Source: Renibacterium salmoninarum ATCC 33209 (GTDB lineage Bacteria > Actinomycetota > Actinomycetes > Actinomycetales > Micrococcaceae). Taken from it: 64,000 nt of DNA. Below are positions 56,577 through 64,000 of the stretch, one piece after another (position 1 is the stretch's first letter; every line of letters starts with the position of its first letter). Made by a program: the position numbers and the translations under genes. The notes beneath the pieces are model-generated. The model did not search any database. It was not told the DNA's origin and saw only the letters and a list, made by a program, of their open reading frames with translations. The stretch covers positions 744,001 through 808,000 of the forward strand of contig NC_010168.1 of assembly GCF_000018885.1 (NCBI RefSeq), written 5' to 3'.

Positions 56577-57023
56577 ATGCCTGTCAATCCCGATCTACCC
56601 GGACGGGTTTATCCCGCCGCCGCGATCTACGACGTCGGCCGCGAGAAAATTCGCGAATTCGCGCACGCGGTCAAAGCGACTAACCCGGCGCACTTTGAGC
56701 TGGAAGCAGCAAGAGCCTTGGGCTACGCTGACCTCTTGGCCCCGCCGACATTCGCGATCATCGTTGCGCAGCGTGCCGATGCCCAGCTCATTGAGGACGC
56801 CGATTCGGGCATCGATTTTTCCAGGGTTGTGCATGGCGAGCAGCGTTTTACCCACCATCGACCAATCGTCGCTGGGGACGCTTTGCAGGCGGCCCTGCAC
56901 GTGGATTCGGTACGCGCAATGGGTGGCGGCATTATGATCACCACTCGCGCCGAAATCAGCACGACGGCGGGCGAGGCTGTTGCCACCACGGTGTCCAAGA
57001 TTGTGGTCAGGGGAGATGAGTAA
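56577..57023 (+). CDS. MaoC-like dehydratase, HadA type
   Basis: 148 residues, the N-terminal half of the MaoC/hydratase fold: VYPAAAIYDVGREKIREFAHAVKATNPAHFE, LLAPPTFAIIVAQR, VVHGEQRFTHHRPIVAGDAL. It resembles HadA/UPF0336 subunits that pair with HadB to form the (3R)-hydroxyacyl dehydratase of fatty or mycolic acid elongation. Its stop overlaps the next start (TAATG), supporting a complex with HadB. Confidence 0.85.
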   Translation: MPVNPDLPGRVYPAAAIYDVGREKIREFAHAVKATNPAHFELEAARALGYADLLAPPTFAIIVAQRADAQLIEDADSGIDFSRVVHGEQRFTHHRPIVAGDALQAALHVDSVRAMGGGIMITTRAEISTTAGEAVATTVSKIVVRGDE

Positions 57024-57451
57024 TGAGTAAACCAGATATTTCGACGCTGTCCGTCGGAGATTCAATTGGTACGCAGAACATTTCTTTCAGCCGGGCAGAT
57101 TTAGTTCGCTACGCTGGCGCATCTGGCGATTTCAACCCAATTCATTGGAACGAGCGGTTTGCCCAGGAAGTTGAACTTCCTGGCGTGATTGCCCATGGCA
57201 TGCTGACCATGGGTGCTGCGGTGCAGCTCGCCGTCGACTGGGTTGGCAATCCGGGTGCGGTGCTGGACTACCAAACTCGTTTCACCAAACCAGTGTTGGT
57301 GCCGGACGTCGAAGCCGGTTCAGTTATTGAAGTCAGAGGGGTGATCGGCGCACTCGATGTAGCGGCGGGCACCGCGCGCGTTGATCTCACGGTGTTGTTC
57401 AATGGTGAAAAGGCGCTGGTTAAGGCGCAGGCGATTGTTCGGCTTTCCTAA
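57023..57451 (+). CDS. MaoC-like dehydratase, HadB type
   Basis: 142 residues with the hotdog catalytic motif YAGASGDFNPIHWNERFAQEVELPGVIAHGM (Asp and His of the hydratase site). It starts on the last base of the preceding stop codon (TAATG). The HadA-HadB-murB order is common in actinobacteria. It would remove water from (3R)-hydroxyacyl-ACP. Confidence 0.88.
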   Translation: MSKPDISTLSVGDSIGTQNISFSRADLVRYAGASGDFNPIHWNERFAQEVELPGVIAHGMLTMGAAVQLAVDWVGNPGAVLDYQTRFTKPVLVPDVEAGSVIEVRGVIGALDVAAGTARVDLTVLFNGEKALVKAQAIVRLS

Positions 57452-58501
57452 ATGCTGCTTTCTGAACTGACAACGCTGGAAGCCGGCGGTGCTGCGGGAA
57501 CTTTTGTGCGCGCTGAATCAGAGGCCGAAATTATTGCTGCAGTGCAGGCTGCCGACGCAGCCAAATCCGCACTATTGATAGTTGGCGGCGGCTCGAATTT
57601 GGTGGTAGCTGATGCTGGCTTTGACGGCACGGTGCTTCAGATCGCATCCACCGGATATCAAACTTCAGCGCAGGACAGCTCTGGTGGGGCTTCAGTTCAA
57701 GTGCAGGCCGGGCATCCATGGGATGACTTTGTTCATGAGTCGGTACTGCACGCATGGAGCTGCCTAGAAACATTGTCCGGTATCCCGGGAAGTACCGGGG
57801 CAACGCCGGTGCAAAATGTCGGTGCCTATGGTGCAGATGTCTCGCAGAGTATTGCGCTGATTCGAACTTGGGATCGCGAAGTTGCCGCGGTTAAAACCTT
57901 TACTAATTCTGAATTGAAATTCGGTTACCGAAATTCAATGCTCAAGCGATCGATGATAGATGGCTCGCCTCGCTACGTAGTGCTAACTGTGGAGTTCCGG
58001 TTGGCATTAGGCCGAATGAGTCAACCGATCCGGTACGCACAGCTTGCCGCCACTCTAGGTATCGAAGTGGGCGAGCGGGCCTACGCGCTGGAGGTTCGCG
58101 AAGCTGTTTTGGCCTTGCGTCGTTCCAAAGGCATGGTCAGCGATGCCGCCGACCGAGACAGCTTTTCCACTGGATCATTTTTCACAAACCCGATCGTTGC
58201 GCAGGATCTGGCCGCTGGTCTGCCAGCTGAGGCGCCGCAATTTCCTGTTGAGACTGTTGGGCTGGTTAAACTGAGTGCCGCCTGGCTTATTTCGCAATCA
58301 GGCTTCGACCGTGGTTTTGGCGCAGAACTAACTGGTGGCCGCGCCACATTATCTACCAAACACTCGCTGGCGATCAGTAATCGTGGCGGGGCAACTACCG
58401 CTGACGTCTTGGCCGTGGCGAGGGCCGTCCGAGCCGGTGTTTTTAGCCGCTTCGGTATTGAGCTGGAACCTGAGCCAGTACTTATTGGCTGCTCGCTATG
58501 A
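57452..58501 (+). CDS. murB: UDP-N-acetylenolpyruvoylglucosamine reductase
   Basis: 349 residues starting one base after the hadB stop. FAD-binding region VGGGSNLVVAD, GIPGSTGATPVQNVGAYGADVS, the substrate Arg-Tyr motif FGYRNSMLKRS, the catalytic Ser in SFSTGSFFTNPI and the terminal Glu in LEPEPVLIG. It reduces the enolpyruvyl group in muramic acid synthesis. Its stop overlaps the methyltransferase start by 4 bp. Confidence 0.93.
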   Translation: MLLSELTTLEAGGAAGTFVRAESEAEIIAAVQAADAAKSALLIVGGGSNLVVADAGFDGTVLQIASTGYQTSAQDSSGGASVQVQAGHPWDDFVHESVLHAWSCLETLSGIPGSTGATPVQNVGAYGADVSQSIALIRTWDREVAAVKTFTNSELKFGYRNSMLKRSMIDGSPRYVVLTVEFRLALGRMSQPIRYAQLAATLGIEVGERAYALEVREAVLALRRSKGMVSDAADRDSFSTGSFFTNPIVAQDLAAGLPAEAPQFPVETVGLVKLSAAWLISQSGFDRGFGAELTGGRATLSTKHSLAISNRGGATTADVLAVARAVRAGVFSRFGIELEPEPVLIGCSL

Positions 58502-59292
58502 GTTCTGCGGCGACCGGCCGCTGGACGGCTGCGGCACGAGCTGCTGAGGCTGCGCGACCGGATGCCTTGTTCGACGACCCTTGGGCCGCCGAGCTGGCGG
58601 GTGATCTGGGCCGTGCGGCTTTGGCCGCCAGCGAGTCAGCTTCGGGCGGGCCGAATCCTTTCCTGCCAGTGCGCACCCGCTGGTTTGACGACGTCGTGGT
58701 TGCATCAACTGCGACTCAGATGGTCATCTTGGGTGCCGGGATGGACGCGAGGGCGTACCGGCTGAGCACGCCAAAGATTGTGTTCGAGCTCGATCTTCCG
58801 GAGACCTTTGAAGTCAAAGAGCCCATTCTTGCGAAAGGGCGTGCACTGGCTGATCGGCGAATTGTTCCGGTGGATATCCGTGCAGAATGGCTGGCTACGC
58901 TGCTGGCCGCCGGATTCGACCCGACTTTGCCGACGTTATGGCTCGCTGAGGGACCTTTCTTTTACTTGCCAAGTGACTTGGTGCAGGGCGTGTTGGAAGT
59001 TGCTGCGCAATCGTCTGCCGAAGGATCAGAGTTTGCTGCCGATGTTTTCGGCAGCGGGGTTTTGGAACTTGATGGGATGCAAAGCTATATAACTGCGAGG
59101 AAGCAACAAGGCGAGCCATTGCCTTTCAGTAGCGATGAACCCGGTGAGTTCTTTGCCGCGCACGGTTGGGCAGCGTCTTGTTCTGAGGTTGGATCGGCCG
59201 GCGCGAATTTTGGACGTTTGGCTGCTAGCGGTAACCCGGATCAATTCAAAAAGACAATGCGTAGTTATCTGGTACACGCTCGGAAAAACTGA
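58498..59292 (+). CDS. class I SAM-dependent methyltransferase (LCMT/PPM-like)
   Basis: 264 residues overlapping the murB stop (ATGA). Features of the Omt/leucine carboxyl methyltransferase-like group: ARAAEAARPDALFDDPWAAELAG, RTRWFDD, SAM site VILGAGMDARAYRL, FELDLPETFEVKEPIL and LWLAEGPFFYLP. Targets of these proteins are poorly known. It is not clearly linked to murB by function. Confidence 0.8.
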   Translation: MSSAATGRWTAAARAAEAARPDALFDDPWAAELAGDLGRAALAASESASGGPNPFLPVRTRWFDDVVVASTATQMVILGAGMDARAYRLSTPKIVFELDLPETFEVKEPILAKGRALADRRIVPVDIRAEWLATLLAAGFDPTLPTLWLAEGPFFYLPSDLVQGVLEVAAQSSAEGSEFAADVFGSGVLELDGMQSYITARKQQGEPLPFSSDEPGEFFAAHGWAASCSEVGSAGANFGRLAASGNPDQFKKTMRSYLVHARKN

Positions 59293-59324
59293 GCGTATTT
59301 AAGGCCAACTGCGCCAGCTAGCTG

Positions 59325-60044
59325 CTACCGGTAGATCGTTTCTTGAACTCGGCGATATCCGATGATTGCCGCCGTCGTGCAAATCACAAAGTAGCCAGCC
59401 AATATTCCCAGGGCAAGCCAGGAAATGTTGCTACCTAGTCCCGAGGCGATCAGATCCGACCATGCACCCGTGGGGCTCCAGGTGTGCAATGGTTGCAGAA
59501 CGCCGAAATCGACTGGACCGAATAGTCCGCCCAAAAACGACAACGGAAAGTAGATCAAATTAGCTATTGGTAGCGCGCCGCGCGCGGGCAACCAATAACC
59601 TAGGGCCAACCCAAGGCAGCCATGGACTAGTGCCCCACCTATTAGGGCAAGCAGGCCAAGTGACAGCGCGGTTGGCGTTGCCGTGGCAAATGCGCCGAAA
59701 AGCAATCCGATCACGGCGAACGGCAAGGCGAAAAGAGCTGCAAAGACAATTCCGGCAAGCAGCTAAGCCGCGATACGTTGCCGTGGGCTGGCAGGCAGCG
59801 AAAGCAAGTAAGCGTTCCAAGGATCGTTTCGGTTGGCGGCGATGCCAACGCCGAATTGAAACATCGCGGTGCCTAACATGGCAAAAGCCGCGTAATTGTA
59901 GAGCGTGTTGATTGCCGGCTGTTCGGTACGGAGCCCAACCGTCAAATAGAAAAGCACGGGGAATCTTGCCATTGGCAGCAAAAATGAAGGTAGCCGGACT
60001 AGCTCAAGCACTTGTAGCCGGACATATTCGACGAGATATTTCAC
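59325..60044 (-). pseudogene. ABC-2 type permease with in-frame TAG (RiPP locus)
   Basis: From ATG 60044 the first 93 codons (LVEYVRLQVLELVRLPSFLLP onward) stop at TAG 59763-59765 after PRQRIAA. The same frame continues LLAGIVFAALFALPFAV to 59325. Together they give a 239-residue, six-helix permease of the ABC-2 fold, coupled by ATGA to the upstream ATPase. One nonsense change would explain it. It was probably the export channel for the peptide encoded upstream. Confidence 0.75.
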
Positions 60045-60925
60045 ACCTGCTCCTTTGCCAGCAGTTCGCTGACCGCGTCCTCAAGTGAGGACGGCGTAAT
60101 TTGTAGTTTTGGCGCGCGGATCTCGGCCAGAAGCAACCGCGCCGCTTGGTCTGGTTGATGGGTGGTCAGCCGAAATCGTCCAGTACCGAGATTGGTTAGC
60201 GTTCCGAATGTCTCGATTCCAGCGGGCGGCTTCTCAGCGGTGAAACTGAGGTGACTCAAGTCCAAGGTGCTGCGAATAGATTCAGTGCTGCCATTCGCCA
60301 ATCGACGTTCGTCTTTTATCAACGTGACAGTATCCGCAGCCGCTTCCACCTCGGCGTAGTCATGCGATGCCATGATGACGCAACGGCCTGCGGCCTGTTG
60401 TTCCAGAATGATCCGTCGCACAGCCGCGCGACCATCAATGTCTAGACCGGCAAGTGGCTCGTCCAAAATGAGAACTGGTGCGTTTCCGATCAGAGCCGCT
60501 GCGATTCCAAGCCGACGTCGTTGCCCACCAGATAAACTGCCGCACTGTTTGGCCAAGATTTTGCTGAGTTGCAAGTGTTCATCTAATGAATCGAGCTCAA
60601 GAGGGTTTGGGTAATGCATTGCTACAAACCTGAGCACTTCGGCCACTTTGAGCGTTGGTGGAAAAGACAGCGACTGTGGAACGCTGCCAATCAAGGTCGT
60701 TTGCCGGCCGCCGCGAACAACCGCTTGTCCCATGACTCTGACTTCTCCACGGCTCGCTGCTCGAACTTCGGTGAGGATGCTGAGCGCAGTTGATTTTCCA
60801 GCCCCATTAGAGCCCAAGAGACAGTGGATTCCGGGACCAAGATCGAGGGAGAAATTCTCTAATGCGCTTTTGTTTCGATACGACTTGCTGACGTGAAGCC
60901 AAGCAACCATTGGTTCTTTACTCAT
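60041..60925 (-). CDS. ABC transporter ATP-binding protein (RiPP locus)
   Basis: 294 residues from ATG 60925 (MSKEPMVAWLHVSKSYRNKS), overlapping the dehydrogenase stop (ATGA); the longer frame upstream runs through that gene. Walker A LLGSNGAGKSTAL, signature SGGQRRRLGIAAAL, Walker B VLILDEPLAGLD and the switch His in MASHDY. The C-terminal 80 residues are the variable extension of bacteriocin/antibiotic exporters. It should power export or self-protection with the permease gene that follows it. Confidence 0.88.
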   Translation of the reverse strand: MSKEPMVAWLHVSKSYRNKSALENFSLDLGPGIHCLLGSNGAGKSTALSILTEVRAASRGEVRVMGQAVVRGGRQTTLIGSVPQSLSFPPTLKVAEVLRFVAMHYPNPLELDSLDEHLQLSKILAKQCGSLSGGQRRRLGIAAALIGNAPVLILDEPLAGLDIDGRAAVRRIILEQQAAGRCVIMASHDYAEVEAAADTVTLIKDERRLANGSTESIRSTLDLSHLSFTAEKPPAGIETFGTLTNLGTGRFRLTTHQPDQAARLLLAEIRAPKLQITPSSLEDAVSELLAKEQV

Positions 60926-61578
60926 GAAGCTTGGCCCAATCCGCTCAGAGATGAGGTATCTTCGTAGCCGAAAGCCGCGCTGTAGAGCACCGACTGTTCG
61001 ACGCCGTCTAAACAAAGCAATTCGTCCACTGCGTCGTCGATGAAACCGCCCACCGGGCAGCTCGCGACGCCTAACTCTTGAGCAACCATGAACATCGCTT
61101 GGGCTAAGTGCCCTGCTTCCAAGAGGGCAAAATGGTAGGCGCGCTGGCCATATTTGACCCGTTGTCGGGTGAATGATGCGATGAAGAAGACATGAAAAGC
61201 GGAGTCTTTGGCAAGGTTTTGAAAGACCAAAGTCTCTTTCAGGAATGCCCGGGGATCGGTAGAAATTCGCAGCTTATTTAGCCGAGCTGTGAACGGATCC
61301 AATCCATAGAATCCAGGGGCTAGCCCGGCTACGTCAACAACACAAAGGTAAATGTCGATGGGATACAGGGCACCCGCTGATGGTGCGCCACGACCGTGTT
61401 CGCTGCTAACGCAAGCGGCTTCAGACAAAATCTTGGCCAAGTCATGGAATGAGACTTCTTGCGATTGGAAGCGCTGAGCTGACCGCCTGGTGCGCAATAC
61501 CTCACCGACCGGCGTCGGGCGTTTTACTTCTGGCAAGGCAATGTGATCGCTGCCGGCTAGTACCGAAGTTGGCGGCAC
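60922..61578 (-). CDS. SagB-type flavin dehydrogenase
   Basis: 218 residues of the nitroreductase fold in the SagB/ThcOx group: LRTRRSAQRFQSQEVSFHDLAKIL, SAGALYPIDIYL, the FMN-site pattern RAYHFALLEAGHLAQAMFMVAQELGV and GGFIDDAVDELL. In azole-forming RiPP pathways this enzyme oxidises azolines to azoles. The ORF begins at 61578, exactly at the IS border (61577-61579), so its true start may have been removed or replaced. It is first in a 4-bp-overlap chain with the ABC genes. A plain nitroreductase is the alternative. Confidence 0.78.
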   Translation of the reverse strand: MPPTSVLAGSDHIALPEVKRPTPVGEVLRTRRSAQRFQSQEVSFHDLAKILSEAACVSSEHGRGAPSAGALYPIDIYLCVVDVAGLAPGFYGLDPFTARLNKLRISTDPRAFLKETLVFQNLAKDSAFHVFFIASFTRQRVKYGQRAYHFALLEAGHLAQAMFMVAQELGVASCPVGGFIDDAVDELLCLDGVEQSVLYSAAFGYEDTSSLSGLGQAS

Positions 61579-61608
61579 TGAATCGCTCCGGTGTGTCCGG
61601 AGGGTTTC

Positions 61609-62549
61609 TCAGACGATGAGCCTGTCGGCGGCTGCCGTGCTCTGGTAGTGATTGTAGTAGTGGTTTTCTAGCTCTACTGGTGGGATGTCTCCGCAGTACT
61701 GGTAGAGCCTTCGGTGGTTGTACCAATCGGCCCATTCAGCGGTGCCGATTTCGACTTCTTCTAGAGTCCGCCAGGGCTTGCCGGGTTTGATCAGCTCGGT
61801 CTTATAAAGCCCGTTGATGGTTTCCGCCAAGGCGTTGTCGTAACTATCACCCACAGAACCGATCGAGGGGCGGATACCGGCCTGGGCCAGGCGTTCGGTG
61901 AAGGCCAAGGAGGCGTATTGAGCCCCGGCATCGTGATGATGAATCACCCCGGAAATCTCAGCCCCGGCCCGTTCACGACTCCAGATTGCCTGATTAACTG
62001 CGTTGAGCACTAGCACGGTGTTCATAGAAGCACTCGCTGACCAGCCCAGGATCCTCCGAGAGTAGGCATCGATCACGAAGGCAACATAGACCCACCCGGA
62101 CCAGGTCGAAACATAGGTGAAATCATCTACCCATAGCCGATCCGGTGCCGTTGGTGTGAAATCACGGCGGACCAAGTCCTTCGCTCGGGCTGCCTTCGAG
62201 TCTTTGATCGTGGTGCGTTTGACCTTGCCACGGACCGCACCCTGTATGCCAAGTAACCCCATGAGCCGTTCTACCGTGCACCTGGCCACCGGCACACCTT
62301 CACGGTTCATCGCCAACCAGACTTTCCTGGTGCCGTAAACCCCGTAATTAGCGGCATACACCTTCTGGATCACGGGCTTGAGCACCTCATCACGTTGTTC
62401 TCGGTGAGATCGTGTTTTATCCACCCATTCGTAGTACGTGGACGGGGTGGTCTTCACCCCGTCCCAGTAAGCACCTGGCAGATCGACTCGACACCCCACC
62501 GCAATCCATTATTCTCGCGGTGACCGGCATGGTCCTTGATGTATTTCAC
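61609..62549 (-). pseudogene. IS3 transposase OrfB (DDE domain), frameshifted near the start
   Basis: The main frame (61609-62499) has the integrase core: HTH-like start, then WVDDFTYVSTWSGWVYVAFVIDAYSRR (first Asp), HHHDAGAQYASLAFTERLAQAGI (second Asp) and SYDNALAETINGLYKTEL (Glu). The N-terminal part LIVKYIKDHAGHRENNGLRW lies in another frame from about GTG 62549 and meets it at a C4 run (62457-62460), where one more base would give TGTGVKTTPSTYYEWV. This copy is therefore probably unable to make full OrfB, though a programmed shift cannot be excluded. Confidence 0.72.
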
Positions 62550-62874
62550 GATCAGTGTTGTGGCGGTCGAGTTCGACCGCGAAAAAAGCTGAAGCACTCC
62601 GAAGGATCGCGTTCGCCCGTTTCAGCTCAGCGTTCTCACGCCGTAACCGTTTCAGCTCGGCCGATTCCGTGCTCGTTGTTCCAGTTCTAGTACCAACATC
62701 GATCTCGGCTTGCCGGACCCATTTACGCACCGTTTCCGGCACACCCACACCCAAAAGCTGGGCAACTTTTTGCATCGCCGCCCACTCCGAAGATGCACCC
62801 TCCATCTCCGCCACCATGCGCACCGTACGATCCTTCAACTCCTGCGGATACCGTGTCGTAGTTTTCCCTGCCAT
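62509..62874 (-). CDS. IS3 transposase OrfA
   Basis: 121 codons. HTH of the IS3/Tn3-like helix type (TTRYPQELKDRTVRMVAEM...QLLGVGVPETVRKWVRQAE) and a leucine zipper (ELKRLRRENAELKRANAILRSASAFFAVELD). The tail after about residue 106 is in the region of overlap with OrfB, where IS3 elements use a -1 ribosomal shift to make the fused transposase. Confidence 0.88.
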   Translation of the reverse strand: MAGKTTTRYPQELKDRTVRMVAEMEGASSEWAAMQKVAQLLGVGVPETVRKWVRQAEIDVGTRTGTTSTESAELKRLRRENAELKRANAILRSASAFFAVELDRHNTDREIHQGPCRSPRE

Positions 62875-62886
62875 GTCCTGATCCTC

Positions 62887-63186
62887 TCAAACAAGAAAGT
62901 CTCCGGACACACCGGGGCGATTCAGTTGCGTAGGTGGCTTGCATCGGAAGATCAGTCCTTTCGTCGGAGGGGTGCTGCCAGATGAGGAACAGGAAGTCGA
63001 GCTGCACAGTGTCAGGCCGCCGTCCATGGTGATCGTGCGGGAAACTGATCCACTGAACTCAAATTCAAGTTCTTTGAGTACTTCGGGCATAACCGTTCCG
63101 GGTGTGGTGTCCGCGAGTTCGAGATGCTGGATGGAAAGAATCTCGGGAACATCCGAGACGGTTTGCGGCGTTGCTAGCTGATCCAT
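62887..63186 (-). CDS. RiPP precursor peptide (leader plus Ser/Thr/Cys-rich core)
   Basis: ATG 63186 has AAGGAG at good distance. The 99-codon ORF has a leader of about 50 residues rich in Leu, Glu and Asp (DVPEILSIQHLELADTTPG, MPEVLKELEFEF), then TITMDGG and a core-like segment LCSSTSCSSSGSTPP with Cys/Ser/Thr spacing as in azole peptides and thiopeptides. After GLIFRCKPPTQ the frame enters the IS end and stops at 62887, so the natural C-terminus may be cut. Classification rests on the composition and on the SagB-type and ABC genes downstream. Confidence 0.65.
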   Translation of the reverse strand: MDQLATPQTVSDVPEILSIQHLELADTTPGTVMPEVLKELEFEFSGSVSRTITMDGGLTLCSSTSCSSSGSTPPTKGLIFRCKPPTQLNRPGVSGDFLV

Positions 63187-63227
63187 GTTTCTCCTTGTTC
63201 GATTCTTTGACCGGGACTGCGCAGGAA

Positions 63228-63259
63228 TGGGCACCTGAATCCGATAGTCCAGGTGCCCA
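63228..63259 (-). promoter_or_regulatory. hairpin in the precursor gene leader
   Basis: TGGGCACCTG (63228-63237) is perfectly complementary to 63250-63259. It lies about 45 bases upstream of the precursor start in the mRNA leader and may attenuate or protect the message. Confidence 0.5.
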
Positions 63260-63311
63260 AAAGTCAGTGAAACGCTCCGGTATATCTTCGATTGTCGAAG
63301 ACCTCTCGGTG

Positions 63312-63340
63312 ACTCTAATTAGTCTTTGACGAATCGTCAA
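63312..63340 (-). promoter_or_regulatory. promoter with palindrome over the -35 box
   Basis: Reading the minus strand, TTGACG (63340-63335) is followed after 17 bases by TAGAGT (63317-63312), close to sigma-70 consensus. A 15-bp palindrome TTGACGAATCGTCAA (63326-63340) covers the -35 element, and a second one, CTTCGA-TTG-TCGAAG (63286-63300), lies downstream. The layout suggests a regulated promoter for the precursor gene. The rest of 63187-63455 has no convincing gene. Confidence 0.55.
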
Positions 63341-63455
63341 CTATTAAGGGACAAACTATTGAATTTGTGTTTAACTCCCGAGGCGCAAAGGTGCTTGAGT
63401 GGAGATTTTCCGCAAGGTAGTAGCCGTCTTGGTATCCAGATGGTTTGATGAACAG

Positions 63456-64000
63456 ATGCGGGTTTCTCGTGCGGGTATAGCGAATATGCGACAGCATGCG
63501 CAGCTTCTACTCGGCGCCGGGGTAGCTAGTCCACGCGAGGTCGCAGAAAAAAATGTTGGCCATGCAGGGGCAAGATTTAACTGGCGTGCTGTACTCACTT
63601 GTTCTGCGTACCCGGGGCAAAGCATTGTCCGAAGTTCGAGAAGCATTCGACTCGGGACAGCTGGTTAGTTCCTGGCCAATGCGTGGAACGTTGCATGTGT
63701 GTCTTGCTAAGGACTTGCCCTGGATACTCTCGCTCACTGCCGAGCGAACACTTGCCTCAATGCTTGGCAGGCAACGCCAGCTCAACATCTCGGCAACTGA
63801 TATTGCCGCAGTTCGGGAAACAGCCATTGACGTTACCGCCGGGAGCGGTGCTAGCCGCGATGAACTGTTCAGCGCTTTCGAAATGATCGGCCAAGATACC
63901 GGTGCACAACGCGGAATTCACCTGATCAACGTGCTCTGTATTCAAGGCCAGCTTGTCCAAGGTCCGTTTCGGGGCAATAAGCAGCTCTTTATGGTCAGTT
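63456..64000 (+). pseudogene. winged-helix DNA-binding protein (AlkX/YcaQ-like), frameshifted and cut by window end
   Basis: From ATG 63456: MRVSRAGIANMRQHAQLLLG and VASPREVAEK, then a frame change at an A7 run (63547-63553). With six A the sequence goes on MLAMQGQDLTGVLYSLVLRTRG, then SSWPMRGTLHVCLAKDLPWIL and so on to the window end. The RGTLHV motif is typical of the winged-helix HTH_42 (DUF1006) family, some of which act on DNA crosslinks. The start is provisional. It is divergent from the peptide gene but not clearly related. Confidence 0.7.

Larger units (their letters stand above)
61577..62926 (-). mobile_element. IS3-family insertion element, IS994-like
   Basis: The ends are inverted: ACTGAATCGC at 61577 and its complement ending at 62926, continuing as about 26 bases with few mismatches (CCGGTGTGTCCGGAG shared). 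Inside are orfA and orfB of IS3 type on the minus strand. No direct repeat is seen at the flanks (GGC before, TGC after). The element sits between the precursor peptide gene and the SagB-type gene. The IS994 name is by resemblance to the Renibacterium element only. Confidence 0.88.

Noticed and set aside
63065..63340. 91-codon minus-strand ORF overlapping the precursor gene
   Set aside because: It runs through the promoter palindrome and leader hairpin, has no ribosome site, and the precursor frame has one.

Overview
The window looks like a chromosomal segment of a Micrococcaceae actinobacterium of the Arthrobacter lineage. Renibacterium salmoninarum, or a very close relative, is the best guess. 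The reasons are moderate G+C, Arthrobacter-like proteins throughout, an IS3-family element of the IS994 type, secreted trypsin-like proteases, and very heavy gene decay. About a third of the protein genes carry frameshifts, in-frame stops or a small duplication; this is inferred from reading frames and family knowledge, with no database search.

Layout. 0-3 kb: end of an MFS transporter, then a TetR-ABC exporter operon on the minus strand whose ATPase has an in-frame TAG. 3-9 kb: MgtC-like protein, thioredoxin, small enzymes, a frameshifted AlkA-type glycosylase, an ArsB-like permease, a 40-codon ORF and a frameshifted rtcB. 9-16.6 kb: M20 amidohydrolase, small proteins, a broken LysR gene beside a DMT exporter, a fatty acid desaturase, and cbs-metB (transsulfuration). 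16.9-19.4 kb: three tandem secreted serine proteases. 19.5-29 kb: acyl-CoA dehydrogenase and amidohydrolase, then a mannose locus (GH38 mannosidase with three frameshifts, divergent from LacI-ROK kinase-mannose-6-phosphate isomerase around a perfect 14-bp operator). 29-37 kb: the kdp potassium locus with broken kdpA and kdpB but open kdpF, kdpC, kdpD and kdpE. 37-46 kb: a broken regulator, an MFS-PhzF fused ORF, a broken serine hydrolase, a hydrolase, DEAD-box helicase, LysM protein and two tRNAs. 46-59 kb: a TetR/reductase pair, a broken secreted lipase, nucleoside hydrolase, a VOC gene broken by a short tandem duplication, CitE-like and DUF2797 proteins, a DHA2 drug exporter with its TetR gene and operator, two MaoC/Had-type dehydratases, murB and a methyltransferase.

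59.3-63.3 kb, all on the minus strand, is the most striking part. A small gene encodes a leader-like peptide ending in a Ser/Thr/Cys-rich segment (LCSSTSCSSSGSTPP). It is followed by the IS3 element, a SagB-type flavin dehydrogenase, an ABC ATPase and an ABC permease, the last three linked by 4-base start/stop overlaps. This reads as a remnant of a RiPP (azole-peptide type) cluster cut by the IS; the IS flanks show no target duplication and no cyclodehydratase/YcaO gene is present here. The precursor has a good promoter with a palindrome over its -35 box and a leader hairpin.

A second recurring theme is a set of very long, near-perfect intergenic palindromes (stems of 24-43 bp) at five places. 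Stem sequences are shared between loci, in two recognisable families, which points to a dispersed repeat and not only to terminators.
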